From: an uncultured SAR116 cluster alpha proteobacterium
GTDB taxonomy: Bacteria > Pseudomonadota > Alphaproteobacteria > Puniceispirillales > Marisalimonadaceae
NCBI GenBank assembly: GCA_902543145.1
Contig: CACBXG010000001.1
Coordinates: forward strand, 124,001 to 188,000
Direction of reading: 5' to 3'
DNA length: 64,000 bases
The notes beneath the pieces were generated by a model. That model searched no databases and was not told the DNA's origin. It saw only the letters and a list, made by a program, of their open reading frames with translations. The position numbers and the translations under genes were made by a program. Positions 1 to 9,421 of this stretch are shown here, piece by piece. Position 1 is the first letter of the stretch, and the number at the start of each line of letters is the position of its first letter.

Positions 1-2859
1 AAGAAAAATTTTGGAGTACTCTTTGTTTTGATATTTTTCAAGGATACCAGAAAAATTATCTACATATTTATCTATTGATATATTTTTGGATTTTTTTGAG
101 TTTAAGCCTGCTGCAGTAAATACTGATTGAGGTTGTTCGCACAATAATCGTCCCCAATTGAAAGCCCTTAGGTTTTGTTCAATAGCCACTCCATTCAGCT
201 CTATGGCTTTTTGTAGAGAAGCAACTTCTATTGGAAGAAGTCCTTTTTGAGCCGCTATTCCTAACATCATTATATTTGCAGAAACTGTGTCGCCAACTAA
301 TGCTTCAGATAAGTTTGATATATCAATAAAGTCTATATTTTCAGTTTGAAGATGATTTTCTAAATGTTTTTTTAATAAGCTATCATCTACAACTGTACCT
401 ATATGAACGCCAGCAACTCCAACTGGCTCTACTCTTCCATTAATTATGGCATTTGTTCTTAAAGGATTCAATGTTCTGGTAATAGAAGGAGAAACTGACA
501 CAACAGCATCACATCCAAGAAGCACGTCGGCTGTTTCGTTTGGAAGTCTTGCAGATCTATCATAAAGTGATTTTTCTTTTCCAATTCTAATTTGACTTGT
601 TACGGCTCCATTTTTTTGAGCTAATCCAGTAAAATTCATTGATTGTGCAAACAGCTTATCAATTCGAGCAGCCATAACTATTATGGCAGCGACAGTAGAG
701 ACGCCTGTGCCACCTATGCCTGCCATTATTATATTTTGAATATTACTTAATTTTTTCTTAGGTTTTTTTAAGTCATTTATTATCTCTGGAATATCTGGGA
801 ACTTCTTTTTTTCTTTGATTGAAATACTACCAGCTTGCACACCTATGAAACTTGGACAAAATCCTTTTTTACAAGAATAATCCTTATTACAAACACTTTG
901 ATCAATTTGTCTTTTAATTCCTTCTAAATGTTCAAAAGGTTTTACAGCTACGCAATTTGATTTTTCAGCACAGTCTCCACATCCCTCACAAACATCAGGA
1001 TTAATATACATTTTGATTTCTCTATCTTTAACATATCCTCTTTTTCTTCTTCTTCGAAGTTCTGTTGCACAAGTTTGCACATAAATTATTGCTGTAACTC
1101 CTGAGATATCTCTTACTTCTTTTTGAATGTTTATAAGTTCATCTCTATGAAATATTCCAACTTTGTCTGCAAATAACTTTATTTCTTTGAACTGTTCTGG
1201 TTCATCTGATACAACATAAATTTTCTTAACACCTTCTGCTGCAAGTTGTTTAGAAATTGCCCATGGAGTTGCTCCACCAATGGCCTTTTGACCACCAGTC
1301 ATTGCTACTGCATCATTGTAAAGAATTTTAAATGTTATGTTTACATTTGCTGAAACGGCTGCTCTTATTGCTAGAGAACCAGAGTGAGCATATGTTCCGT
1401 CTCCAATATTTTGAAATGTATGTTTATGATTTGAAAATGGAGCTCTTCCTATCCAATGACCACCTTCACCACCCATTTGACTGAAATTAGTTAATTTTTC
1501 AGGATGGAGAAAATATCCAATAGAGTGGCATCCAATGCCAATACCGACAACTTCTTGATCTGGTGTCTTTGTTCCTGAGTTGTGGGGACATCCTGCACAA
1601 TACCAAGGTGTTCTTGAAACAACTGGTGGTAAATTTCCACCAATTGCTTCTGATTTTGTTTTGGGAATATCAATGATTATGGAAGAATGGGGGACTTTTT
1701 TTAGCAAACAATCTGCGATAATATCACTTGATAATTCTGATATCTTCGGAACTAATTCCTCTTTAGAGGAAGCATCTAACTTTCCAGATAATCGAGGTCT
1801 TGATTTGGAATTAAAAAGAATATGAGCAACTTGTTCTTCTACAATACTAGCTTTTTCTTCTATAACTAAAATTTCTTCAAAGTTTTTACAAAAATTAATT
1901 ACTTCTTGGTCTATTAATGGCCAAGGAATTTTGCATGCAAATAGACCAATACTACTCCTTTCAGGATCTTTAATGCCAATTTTATCTAAAGCATCTATAG
2001 TTTCTGTAGTAGCTTTTCCAACAGAAATTATACCCAATGTTTTTTTTGTTGGATTAAATATCACATTATTAATTTTGTTTTGTTTAATAAAATCCTTAGA
2101 TGCAGGTATTCTTCTTTTAATAAGTGCTGCTTCTCTATCTAAAGCTGGGTCATGTCTATTGACATGAACATTAATTGGATTTTCCAACTTGGATGAAATA
2201 GGTCTTAATTTCCCGAGGTCAATCACAGAATTTGAATCAGCTGTATCACTTGTAATTTTGAGTGCAACACATACTCCTGCATAACGTGACAAGGCAAAAG
2301 CTTGCAGACCCATTGGTATAACTTCATCTACATTTGCTGGATAAAAAACTGGAATACCTGCAGAAATTAGAGATTGCTCTGATTGATATGCAATAGTAGA
2401 ACTTTTTCCAATTGGATCATCTGCAACTGCTAATACCATGCCACCTTTTTTTGAAACACCACCCATGTTTGCGTGTCTTAAAGCATCCATAGATCTATCT
2501 AAACCTGGCCCTTTCCCATACCACATTGAAAAAACACCATCTATTTGGGGTCTGTCGTATAAACCGAGCATTTGGGTTCCCCAAGCTGCAGTAGCAGCTA
2601 ATTCCTCATTCACTGCTGGTTGAAAAATTATATTATGTTTTTCTAGATGTTTTTTTGATCTTCCAAGTTCTAAATCAAGTGTCCCAAGTGGTGATCCCGG
2701 GTATCCACTGACATAACCATGTGTTACTAATCCATTATCTTTGTCGAGTTTTGCTTGTTCGATTAAAAGACGTACTAGTGCTTGAACACCATTCATCAGT
2801 GCTAAATCATTGTCCTTAGTAAAACAATCGTCTAATCTAATATTATCAATGTAATTCAA
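1..2859 (-). CDS. Fused indolepyruvate ferredoxin oxidoreductase (3' end beyond window)
   Basis: This enzyme would oxidatively decarboxylate aryl-pyruvates (or related 2-oxoacids) to acyl-CoA using thiamine diphosphate and Fe-S clusters. My own translation of the minus strand gives 953 codons with no stop, running off base 1; the family is about 1150-1190 residues. The N-terminus has the family stretch GYVSGYPGSPLG, the middle has CAGCPHNSG, and a ferredoxin-like segment begins near Cys624 (CEGCGDCAEKSNC, then CNKDYSCKKGFC). A gamma-type domain with GIGGTGV follows. An in-frame stop lies five codons upstream, so TTG at 2859 is the best start; there is no convincing ribosome site. It is divergent from the acyl-CoA ligase at 2956. 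Confidence 0.9.
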   Translation of the reverse strand, partial: MNYIDNIRLDDCFTKDNDLALMNGVQALVRLLIEQAKLDKDNGLVTHGYVSGYPGSPLGTLDLELGRSKKHLEKHNIIFQPAVNEELAATAAWGTQMLGLYDRPQIDGVFSMWYGKGPGLDRSMDALRHANMGGVSKKGGMVLAVADDPIGKSSTIAYQSEQSLISAGIPVFYPANVDEVIPMGLQAFALSRYAGVCVALKITSDTADSNSVIDLGKLRPISSKLENPINVHVNRHDPALDREAALIKRRIPASKDFIKQNKINNVIFNPTKKTLGIISVGKATTETIDALDKIGIKDPERSSIGLFACKIPWPLIDQEVINFCKNFEEILVIEEKASIVEEQVAHILFNSKSRPRLSGKLDASSKEELVPKISELSSDIIADCLLKKVPHSSIIIDIPKTKSEAIGGNLPPVVSRTPWYCAGCPHNSGTKTPDQEVVGIGIGCHSIGYFLHPEKLTNFSQMGGEGGHWIGRAPFSNHKHTFQNIGDGTYAHSGSLAIRAAVSANVNITFKILYNDAVAMTGGQKAIGGATPWAISKQLAAEGVKKIYVVSDEPEQFKEIKLFADKVGIFHRDELINIQKEVRDISGVTAIIYVQTCATELRRRRKRGYVKDREIKMYINPDVCEGCGDCAEKSNCVAVKPFEHLEGIKRQIDQSVCNKDYSCKKGFCPSFIGVQAGSISIKEKKKFPDIPEIINDLKKPKKKLSNIQNIIMAGIGGTGVSTVAAIIVMAARIDKLFAQSMNFTGLAQKNGAVTSQIRIGKEKSLYDRSARLPNETADVLLGCDAVVSVSPSITRTLNPLRTNAIINGRVEPVGVAGVHIGTVVDDSLLKKHLENHLQTENIDFIDISNLSEALVGDTVSANIMMLGIAAQKGLLPIEVASLQKAIELNGVAIEQNLRAFNWGRLLCEQPQSVFTAAGLNSKKSKNISIDKYVDNFSGILEKYQNKEYSKIFL

Positions 2860-2955
2860 AGCTGACCCGATTTAATTTTGTTTGTAATTAATTTAAATAA
2901 TTAAAATGATTTTAACAAGTAGTAAGAATAATTTAAGGAAAGGTGATTATTTTTT

Positions 2956-4593
2956 ATGCTTCAAAAATTGAATAATTTTGAAGAGCTATGTCTCTCATTT
3001 AAATGGAATATTCCAGAATTTTACAATATAGCGTCTGATACTGTTGACCAGGATATTTATCAAAATAGGATTGCATTAATTAATTTTTTACAAGACGGCA
3101 AGATAGAGGAATGGTCTTTTATTGATATAAAAAGATATGCAAACAAACTTGCTAATGTTTTTGATCATTTTCATCTTGAGGCCAACGCAAGGGTTGGTAT
3201 TATTTTAGGTCAATGTCCTGAAACTGCAATTGCACATATGGCTTGCTTCAAGTCTGGAAAAATTTCAATACCTTTGTTTAATTTATTTGGAACAGATGCA
3301 TTACATTATCGTTTGTTGAATTCTAGGGCATCCTTGGTGATTTGCGATAATATTGGCTTAAATAAAATTTTTGAAATTAAAGATAGATTACCAGATTTAA
3401 AAAAAATAATTTGTATAGATAGTAATGACGAAAAAAATAATGTTTTTAATTTTAAAAAATTACAAGAACAGGCCTCAGACAGTTATTCTACAAAAAAAAC
3501 AAAAGCATCAGATCCCGCATTAATAATTTATACCTCTGGAACAACAGGTGGACCTAAAGGTGCTTTACTCCCTCATAGATCATTGTTAGGACATATACCA
3601 GGAGTAGAAATTCCTCATGAGTTTTTATCTTCATCTGAACCAGTTACAGATTTGTTTTGGACACCAGCTGACTGGGCATGGATAGGTGGGTTGTTTGATG
3701 TACTCCTTCCAGCATGGCATTTTGGTATTCCTGTAGTAAGTTACAGATCTCAAAAATTCGATCCTGAAGTTACTTTTGATTTAATATCAAAGCTAGAGAT
3801 AAAAAATACTTTCTTGCCACCCACTGCACTTAAAATGATGAAATCATTTAATCCCTCTAGAACAGTAAAAAACTTGAAATTAAGAACTGTTGGCTCAGGT
3901 GGTGAAGCTCTTGGAGAAGATCTGCTAGAGTGGGGCAAAAAAATTTTAGGGGTTGGCATTAATGAATTTTATGGTCAAACAGAATGTAATTTAACAGTCT
4001 CGAATTGTGGAGCAATTATGCCAACTAGACAAGGTTCAATTGGTAAACCCGTTCCCGGTCATGAAGTTAGAATAATTAACGAAAATGGAGAATTTATCAA
4101 AGAACCTGGATTAGATGGAGAAATAATAGTCAAATCTGATACCCCTGTATCTTTTTTAAAATACTGGGAAAATGATAAAGCAACAAAACAAAAAGTTATG
4201 GATGGTTGGCTCTACACTGGCGATTTTGCCTATAAGGATGAGGAGGGTTATTTTTATTTCAAAGGTAGAAAAGATGATATTATCAATACCTCAGGTTATA
4301 GGGTTGGACCAAGTGAAGTAGAAGATGCTGTGCTTTCTCATCCCAAAGTTAGTATGGTTGCAGTGATTGGCATTCCAGATAAATTAAGAGGTCATATCAT
4401 AAAAGCTTATGTTGTTCCTAGGGATCATAATAATGTTTTAGCTGAAAATGAAATATTAAAACAATCCATCCAAAATCATGTAAAATTTAAGTTGGCTGCT
4501 CATGAATATCCTCGACTTATAGAGTTTGTTCACGAATTACCTTTAACAACTACAGGAAAAATTATCCGTAAAGATTTAAGAGAAAATAATTAA
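2956..4593 (+). CDS. AMP-forming acyl-CoA synthetase (medium-chain/AcsM-like)
   Basis: The gene encodes a 545-residue adenylate-forming enzyme that would activate a carboxylic acid to its CoA thioester with ATP. The AMP/phosphate loop YTSGTTGGPKG starts at residue 192. The adenine motif YGQTE, the hinge region YTGDFAYKDEEG/GRKDDIINTSGYR (near 437-449) and the C-terminal lysine of TTTGKI (K535) are all present, so it looks fully active. Length and the WTPADWAWIGG segment fit the acetyl/medium-chain ACSM branch. The acid itself cannot be read from sequence. An AAGGAAAGG ribosome site lies upstream. It is followed 128 bp later by metY, which has its own candidate promoter. Confidence 0.85.
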   Translation: MLQKLNNFEELCLSFKWNIPEFYNIASDTVDQDIYQNRIALINFLQDGKIEEWSFIDIKRYANKLANVFDHFHLEANARVGIILGQCPETAIAHMACFKSGKISIPLFNLFGTDALHYRLLNSRASLVICDNIGLNKIFEIKDRLPDLKKIICIDSNDEKNNVFNFKKLQEQASDSYSTKKTKASDPALIIYTSGTTGGPKGALLPHRSLLGHIPGVEIPHEFLSSSEPVTDLFWTPADWAWIGGLFDVLLPAWHFGIPVVSYRSQKFDPEVTFDLISKLEIKNTFLPPTALKMMKSFNPSRTVKNLKLRTVGSGGEALGEDLLEWGKKILGVGINEFYGQTECNLTVSNCGAIMPTRQGSIGKPVPGHEVRIINENGEFIKEPGLDGEIIVKSDTPVSFLKYWENDKATKQKVMDGWLYTGDFAYKDEEGYFYFKGRKDDIINTSGYRVGPSEVEDAVLSHPKVSMVAVIGIPDKLRGHIIKAYVVPRDHNNVLAENEILKQSIQNHVKFKLAAHEYPRLIEFVHELPLTTTGKIIRKDLRENN

Positions 4594-4689
4594 TATATTT
4601 ATGATTAATTTTGACTGACTTTCAAATGAGTTTTTATCTTATTCTTTTTTATTAGGTAAATTTATATTTTTTAGGTTTAAGAAATAAGC

Positions 4690-4695
4690 TATAAT
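4690..4695 (+). promoter_or_regulatory. Candidate -10 box of metY
   Basis: A perfect TATAAT lies 26 bp before the metY start, and an AAGGAA ribosome site lies between them. No good -35 hexamer is visible at the usual distance. The assignment is therefore tentative in DNA this AT-rich. Confidence 0.35.
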
Positions 4696-4721
4696 ATTTA
4701 AAATTATTTTAAGGAATTTCA

Positions 4722-6017
4722 ATGAGTGAAAATTACAAATTCGATACCCTCTCTTTACATGCTGGTCATATTCCTGACAAGGAGACAGGTTCTCGTGCTG
4801 TACCCATTTATCAGACAACATCTTACGTTTTCAATAGTACAGAAGAAGCAGCGTCTTTGTATAATATGGAAGTTGGTGGACATTTATATACTAGAATATC
4901 AAATCCTACAGTTGCAGCACTCGAGCAGAGGTTAGCTGCTCTCGAGGGGGGAGCAAGTGCACTTGCATGTTCAAGTGGAATGGCTGCAATGCATCTTGTG
5001 GTTTCAGCAATTTGTAGTAGTGGGGATCATATTGTTGCATCAAGTAAAATGTATGGAGCTAATATTAATTTACTTCAGCATACTATGCCTCGTTTTGGTG
5101 TTAATACCGACTTTGTTAATCCCAATGATCCAGAAGCAATTAAGAGCGCAATAAAACCAAATACAAAATTAGTCTTTGGAGAAGTTATTGGTAACCCAGG
5201 ATTAGATATTATGGATGTTCCAGAAATCGCTAAAATATGTAATTCAAAAAATATCCCTCTAGTACTAGACGCTACTTTTAATACTCCATATTTAATGCAA
5301 CCATTTAAGCACGGAGCTAATATTATTGTTCATTCACTTACTAAATGGTTAGGTGGTCATGGTATCGCGATAGGAGGTGCTATTGTTAATGGCGGTAACT
5401 TTGATTGGGGAGATAAAGACAAGTTTCCTACAATTTCAGGACCACATTTTGCTCTAGGTGGTATAAGTTTTTGGGAAGAATTTGGTCCATCTGCTTTAAT
5501 AGCAAAAATAAGAGCAGAAGGTATGTATAATTTTGGACCCTCTTTATCACCTACTAATGCATTCCATTTAATGCAAGGAATTGAAACGCTACCTTTGAGG
5601 ATGAAAAAACATATTGAAAATACTCACACTATATTAGATTTTTTAGTAAATCACGAAATGGTAGAATGGGTAAAACATCCAGATTTAGATACACATCCTG
5701 ACCATGAAGTAGCTAAAAGAATATTACCCAAAGGATCTGGGTCAATAGTTGCTTTTGGTATTAAAGGTGGACGTGAAGCAGGGAAGGCATTTATTGAATC
5801 TGTAAAATTAGCTTCACATTTAGCAAATGTTGGTGATGCTAAAACATTACTTATCCATCCAGGGAGTACAACTCACTCTCATTTGAGTTCTGAAGCAATG
5901 AAAGAGGGTGGATTAACGGATGATATGATAAGACTTTCAGTTGGATTAGAAGATATTAATGACATCACAAAAGACTTTGAAAGAGGTTTCAAGGCAGTAA
6001 AAAAGCTTAATAAGTAG
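4722..6017 (+). CDS. metY: O-acetylhomoserine aminocarboxypropyltransferase (sulfhydrylase)
   Basis: This PLP enzyme of the Cys/Met-metabolism family joins O-acetylhomoserine to sulfide, or to methanethiol, giving homocysteine or methionine. The 431-residue length fits MetY. Family hallmarks are the N-terminal TLSLHAG, PIYQTTSYVF, YTRISNPT and CSSGMAA, and the PLP lysine K208 in HSLTKWLGGHG. An AAGGAA ribosome site precedes the ATG. It pairs logically with the MetA at 61718, which carries the residue linked to acetyl-CoA specificity. The alpha/beta hydrolase starts 8 bp downstream, so the two are probably co-transcribed. Confidence 0.93.
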   Translation: MSENYKFDTLSLHAGHIPDKETGSRAVPIYQTTSYVFNSTEEAASLYNMEVGGHLYTRISNPTVAALEQRLAALEGGASALACSSGMAAMHLVVSAICSSGDHIVASSKMYGANINLLQHTMPRFGVNTDFVNPNDPEAIKSAIKPNTKLVFGEVIGNPGLDIMDVPEIAKICNSKNIPLVLDATFNTPYLMQPFKHGANIIVHSLTKWLGGHGIAIGGAIVNGGNFDWGDKDKFPTISGPHFALGGISFWEEFGPSALIAKIRAEGMYNFGPSLSPTNAFHLMQGIETLPLRMKKHIENTHTILDFLVNHEMVEWVKHPDLDTHPDHEVAKRILPKGSGSIVAFGIKGGREAGKAFIESVKLASHLANVGDAKTLLIHPGSTTHSHLSSEAMKEGGLTDDMIRLSVGLEDINDITKDFERGFKAVKKLNK

Positions 6018-6024
6018 GAATATC

Positions 6025-6822
6025 ATGATCATTAATTTTAAAGGTGCTGAGACTTATTTAGGTACAGGTGGTAAAAGTTTAGATATTAATAAAAGGACTT
6101 TATGTTTTTTACACGGGTCGGGTCAAAATCATTTGAGCTTTATTCAACAGGCTCGTTTTTTTGCTTATAAAGGGTATTCTGTAATTGTTCCTGATATGCC
6201 AGCTCATGGATTTTCTGATGGTAATCCTTGCAAATCAATAAAAGAAAATGCTGAATGGATAAATGACTTATTAGTTAAACTAAATCTTAAAGACGTGGTT
6301 ATTATCGGACATTCTCAAGGATGCTTAGTAGCCCTAGAATTGAATAGGATTTTAAAAAATTCTTTAAAAGCACTAATATTTGTTGCGGGTTCGAATGAAA
6401 TTCCAGTTAATCAATTTTTATTAGATCTTTCAAAAGAAAATCCACAAAAAGCCTCTCAAATGATGGTTACTTGGGGACATGGAATTGATGGTGACATGTC
6501 AATTAATAAATGGCCAGGACATTCCCATTATGGAGAAGGTAATAATATAATGTGCATGAACAAACCAACAGCTTTAAAGTATGATTTACACTCTTGTAAT
6601 GATTACTCAAACGGAATAGATGCTGCAAAAAATATCAAAGTCCCAGCATTGGCTGTTTTAGCAAAAAATGATCAAATGACACCATTAAAATCTGGCTTGA
6701 AATTTGTAGAACTTATAAAAAATTGTGAAACTCACATTCTTGATTGCGGTCATTTTCTTCCATCTGAAAGGCCTATGGAATTAAACTCAATAATAAATTC
6801 TTTTCTTTCAAAATTAAAATAA
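6025..6822 (+). CDS. Alpha/beta hydrolase of unknown substrate
   Basis: This is a 265-residue soluble alpha/beta hydrolase. The oxyanion segment FLHGSGQ is near residue 30, and the nucleophile elbow GHSQG has Ser97. A likely acid lies in the AKNDQMTP segment and the catalytic His in CGHFLP near the C-terminus, so the triad looks complete. It could be an esterase, thioesterase or C-C hydrolase; nothing in the sequence decides. It sits 8 bp behind metY and 28 bp before a second acyl-CoA ligase, so an operon role in releasing or modifying an acyl or thioester compound is plausible but is inference. Confidence 0.75.
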   Translation: MIINFKGAETYLGTGGKSLDINKRTLCFLHGSGQNHLSFIQQARFFAYKGYSVIVPDMPAHGFSDGNPCKSIKENAEWINDLLVKLNLKDVVIIGHSQGCLVALELNRILKNSLKALIFVAGSNEIPVNQFLLDLSKENPQKASQMMVTWGHGIDGDMSINKWPGHSHYGEGNNIMCMNKPTALKYDLHSCNDYSNGIDAAKNIKVPALAVLAKNDQMTPLKSGLKFVELIKNCETHILDCGHFLPSERPMELNSIINSFLSKLK

Positions 6823-6849
6823 TTTTCAAATAGGGATTTTGTAAATTAA

Positions 6850-8430
6850 ATGAACGAAAAAAATTACTTCTTATTTAATAATTCTGAAAATCCAGATCAT
6901 TGGAAAATTTCTAAAATTATCCTAGATCAATGCAAGAAATATCCAAAAAGAGAAATTATCGAATTTATAAATGGTCCAAAATGGACTTTCCATGACCTAA
7001 AAATTAAATCTTTAAAAAAAGCTCAAATTTTAAAAGAATTGAGTTTAAATCAGGGTGACAATTTAACAGTGTTAATAGAAGACCCAAAAGAATTCATCCT
7101 ATATTGGATAGCATGCAGCTTTATAGGAGTTATGTTTGTAGCTATCAATACTGCTATAAAAGGAAATGTATTATTACATCAAATTAAGACATCTAAATCA
7201 AAAAATGTTCTTGTTGAAGATCAATTTTTTCACGAAGTAAAAAGCTTGGTTAATCTTCATAAATTAGAAGTTGAAATTTTAAATTGTAAAGATTTAAATG
7301 ACAAAGATCTTTTGAATGAAGACGAGATTATTTCAGGAAAATTAAGTGACAACGTTTGTACAATGTTTACAAGCGGAACATCAGGGCCTTCTAAAGGAGT
7401 TATGATGCCCAATGCACATTGTGTTTTGTTTGCTATAGGAACAATTGAAAATTACAACTTAAGAAATAATCACATTTTTTACATCTCTTTACCCTTATTC
7501 CATGCAAATGGATTATTTATGCAACTTTTAGCATGCATTATGACTGGTGCAAAAGCAGTTATAAGAACTAGATTCTCAGCCTCAAATTGGCTTAAAGATA
7601 TCAGAAAGTATAATATAACTCATACTAATATGTTAGGTGCTATAGCTGCGTTTATTGTTGCACAACCTCCTACTAAATACGATAAAGATCATAATTTAGA
7701 AGTTATTGGTTCAGCGCCGTTGCCAAGTGAACCTGAAAAAATTTTTAGAAATAGATTTGGTGTAAAATATGTATTACCGCTTTATGGCATGACAGAAGTT
7801 AATATTCCAATATATGGTTTAAAAAGTGAAATAGGTAATGGCAGGTGCGGAAAATTATATGATAAATATTTTGAGGTTGAAATTAGAGACCCTGAGAAAG
7901 ATACACCTGTTAATGATGGCTTGGTTGGTGAAATAGTTGTAAGACCAAAACAACCCTTTGGTTTTATGTCTGGTTATTTAGGAATGCCAGAGAAAACTGT
8001 AGAAAGTTGGAGAAATTTCTGGTTTCATACTGGTGATGCAGGGATTAGAGAAAAGTCAGGTCACTTTGTTTTTGTAGACAGAATTAAGGATTGTATTAGA
8101 AAAAGAGGTGAAAATATTTCCTCATACGAAGTTGAACAAGCTTTTTTAGAAATACCATTTATTACTGAAGCAGCTGCATATGCAATTTCAGCTGATGGAG
8201 GCGATGGAATGGAAGATGAAGTTATGGTAGCCTTGATGACTGATAATAAAACTAATATAGATTTTGATGAATTACTTGAAAAAATAAAAATAAATTTAGC
8301 TAAGTTTGCCATACCCAAATATATAAGGGTAATGAGAGAGTTTCCAAAAACACAAACAGGTAAAATTCAAAAAAACAAGCTACGAGAAGAAGGGGTTACT
8401 ATAGATACTTGGCAAAATAAAAATATTTAA
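6850..8430 (+). CDS. AMP-dependent acyl-CoA ligase (CaiC-like)
   Basis: The gene encodes a 526-residue class I adenylate-forming ligase. The nucleotide loop TSGTSGPSKG begins at residue 174. It has YGMTE, the hinge FHTGDAG, and KDCIRKRGENISSYEVE, which is the form seen in crotonobetaine/carnitine-CoA ligases. A C-terminal TQTGKIQKNKLR carries the catalytic lysine. It would form a CoA thioester of a small organic acid with AMP release. It is only distantly like the first ligase at 2956, so the operon holds two different acid-activating enzymes. No carnitine genes are in view, so the substrate stays open. Confidence 0.8.
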   Translation: MNEKNYFLFNNSENPDHWKISKIILDQCKKYPKREIIEFINGPKWTFHDLKIKSLKKAQILKELSLNQGDNLTVLIEDPKEFILYWIACSFIGVMFVAINTAIKGNVLLHQIKTSKSKNVLVEDQFFHEVKSLVNLHKLEVEILNCKDLNDKDLLNEDEIISGKLSDNVCTMFTSGTSGPSKGVMMPNAHCVLFAIGTIENYNLRNNHIFYISLPLFHANGLFMQLLACIMTGAKAVIRTRFSASNWLKDIRKYNITHTNMLGAIAAFIVAQPPTKYDKDHNLEVIGSAPLPSEPEKIFRNRFGVKYVLPLYGMTEVNIPIYGLKSEIGNGRCGKLYDKYFEVEIRDPEKDTPVNDGLVGEIVVRPKQPFGFMSGYLGMPEKTVESWRNFWFHTGDAGIREKSGHFVFVDRIKDCIRKRGENISSYEVEQAFLEIPFITEAAAYAISADGGDGMEDEVMVALMTDNKTNIDFDELLEKIKINLAKFAIPKYIRVMREFPKTQTGKIQKNKLREEGVTIDTWQNKNI

Positions 8431-8466
8431 TTATCATAAATAAAATAAATATATAAAGGGGTCAAA

Positions 8467-9384
8467 ATGGCAAATAATGAATATCAAGGTTGCTGGCCAG
8501 TGGCTCCAACACCGTTCAAAGAAAATGGTGAGATTGACATAGAAGGTATGAAAAGAGTTCTAGATTGCATGGTGGATCAAAATGTTGATGGAATTTGTAT
8601 ATTAGCGAATTACTCAGAGCAGTTTTTGTTGTCAGATAATGAAAGAGAGATTTTAACTAGACTATGTATTGAACACGTATCTGGTAGAGTTCCCGTAATT
8701 ACAACAGTTAGTCATTTTTCAACAGACATAGCACTTTCACGAGCTAAATTAGTGAAAGAACTTGGTGGAGAAATGCTTATGATGATGCCCCCATATCATG
8801 GCGCTTTAATGAGAGGAACATCCCAACAAACATTTGAACAATTTGCAAAAGTTGGTGAGGTAGGAGTAACCATTATGGTCCAAGATGCACCATTATCAGG
8901 AGTTGATTTGCCTGTTCCCCTTTTAATTAAAATGGCTAGAGAAATAGAAACAGTAAAATGTTTTAAAATTGAGTGTGCTCAGGCGGCTTCTAAATTACGA
9001 AAACTTGTTGTTGAAGGTGGCGATGATATTGAAGGACCATTTGATGGTGAAGAAGGAATAACATTGTTTGCTGATTTAAAAGCTGGTGCAACTGGTAATA
9101 TGAGTTCTGCAATGATACCAGACTTAATTAAACCAGTTGTTTTAGATTATTTGGCTGGAGAATTTGATAAATCTGAAGATAAATATAATGATATTTTACC
9201 TGTAATTAATTATGAAAATAGGCAATGTGGGTTTAGAGCAACTAAAGTAATTATGAAAGAGGGTGGCGTTATTAACTCAGATTTTTGTAGGCATCCAATT
9301 CCGCCTTTAGAAGAACAAACAAAAGAAGAATTAATAAAATTAATCAAAAAATATGATCCAATAGCCTTAAGCTGGGGAAAATGA
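8467..9384 (+). CDS. DapA-superfamily lyase, resembles L-2-keto-3-deoxyarabonate dehydratase
   Basis: This 305-residue TIM-barrel enzyme would form a Schiff base between Lys167 (in CFKIE) and a 2-oxo acid. It is not ordinary DapA: the usual tyrosine motif YNVP is replaced by IMVQDAP. The segments CILANYSEQF, MMPPYHGA, IEGPFDGEE and NYENRQ, and the RHPIPP end, closely match what I recall of the Azospirillum L-KDA dehydratase, which turns 2-keto-3-deoxyarabonate into 2-oxoglutarate semialdehyde. No other arabinose-oxidation genes are nearby, so the real substrate may be another deoxy-keto acid. An AAAGGGG ribosome site precedes the ATG. Confidence 0.7.
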   Translation: MANNEYQGCWPVAPTPFKENGEIDIEGMKRVLDCMVDQNVDGICILANYSEQFLLSDNEREILTRLCIEHVSGRVPVITTVSHFSTDIALSRAKLVKELGGEMLMMMPPYHGALMRGTSQQTFEQFAKVGEVGVTIMVQDAPLSGVDLPVPLLIKMAREIETVKCFKIECAQAASKLRKLVVEGGDDIEGPFDGEEGITLFADLKAGATGNMSSAMIPDLIKPVVLDYLAGEFDKSEDKYNDILPVINYENRQCGFRATKVIMKEGGVINSDFCRHPIPPLEEQTKEELIKLIKKYDPIALSWGK

Positions 9385-9421
9385 AATTTAAAATACTTAT
9401 AAAATAATATTGGAGGAACTA

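Noticed and set aside
1580-2623. Several plus-strand frames of 60-80 codons
   Set aside because: They lie opposite the indolepyruvate oxidoreductase gene, whose continuous frame carries clear motifs; they are shadows of it.
4594-4721. SAM riboswitch upstream of metY
   Set aside because: I looked for the SAM-II and SAM-V type conserved segments common in marine alphaproteobacteria and did not see them; only a TATAAT and a ribosome site are evident.
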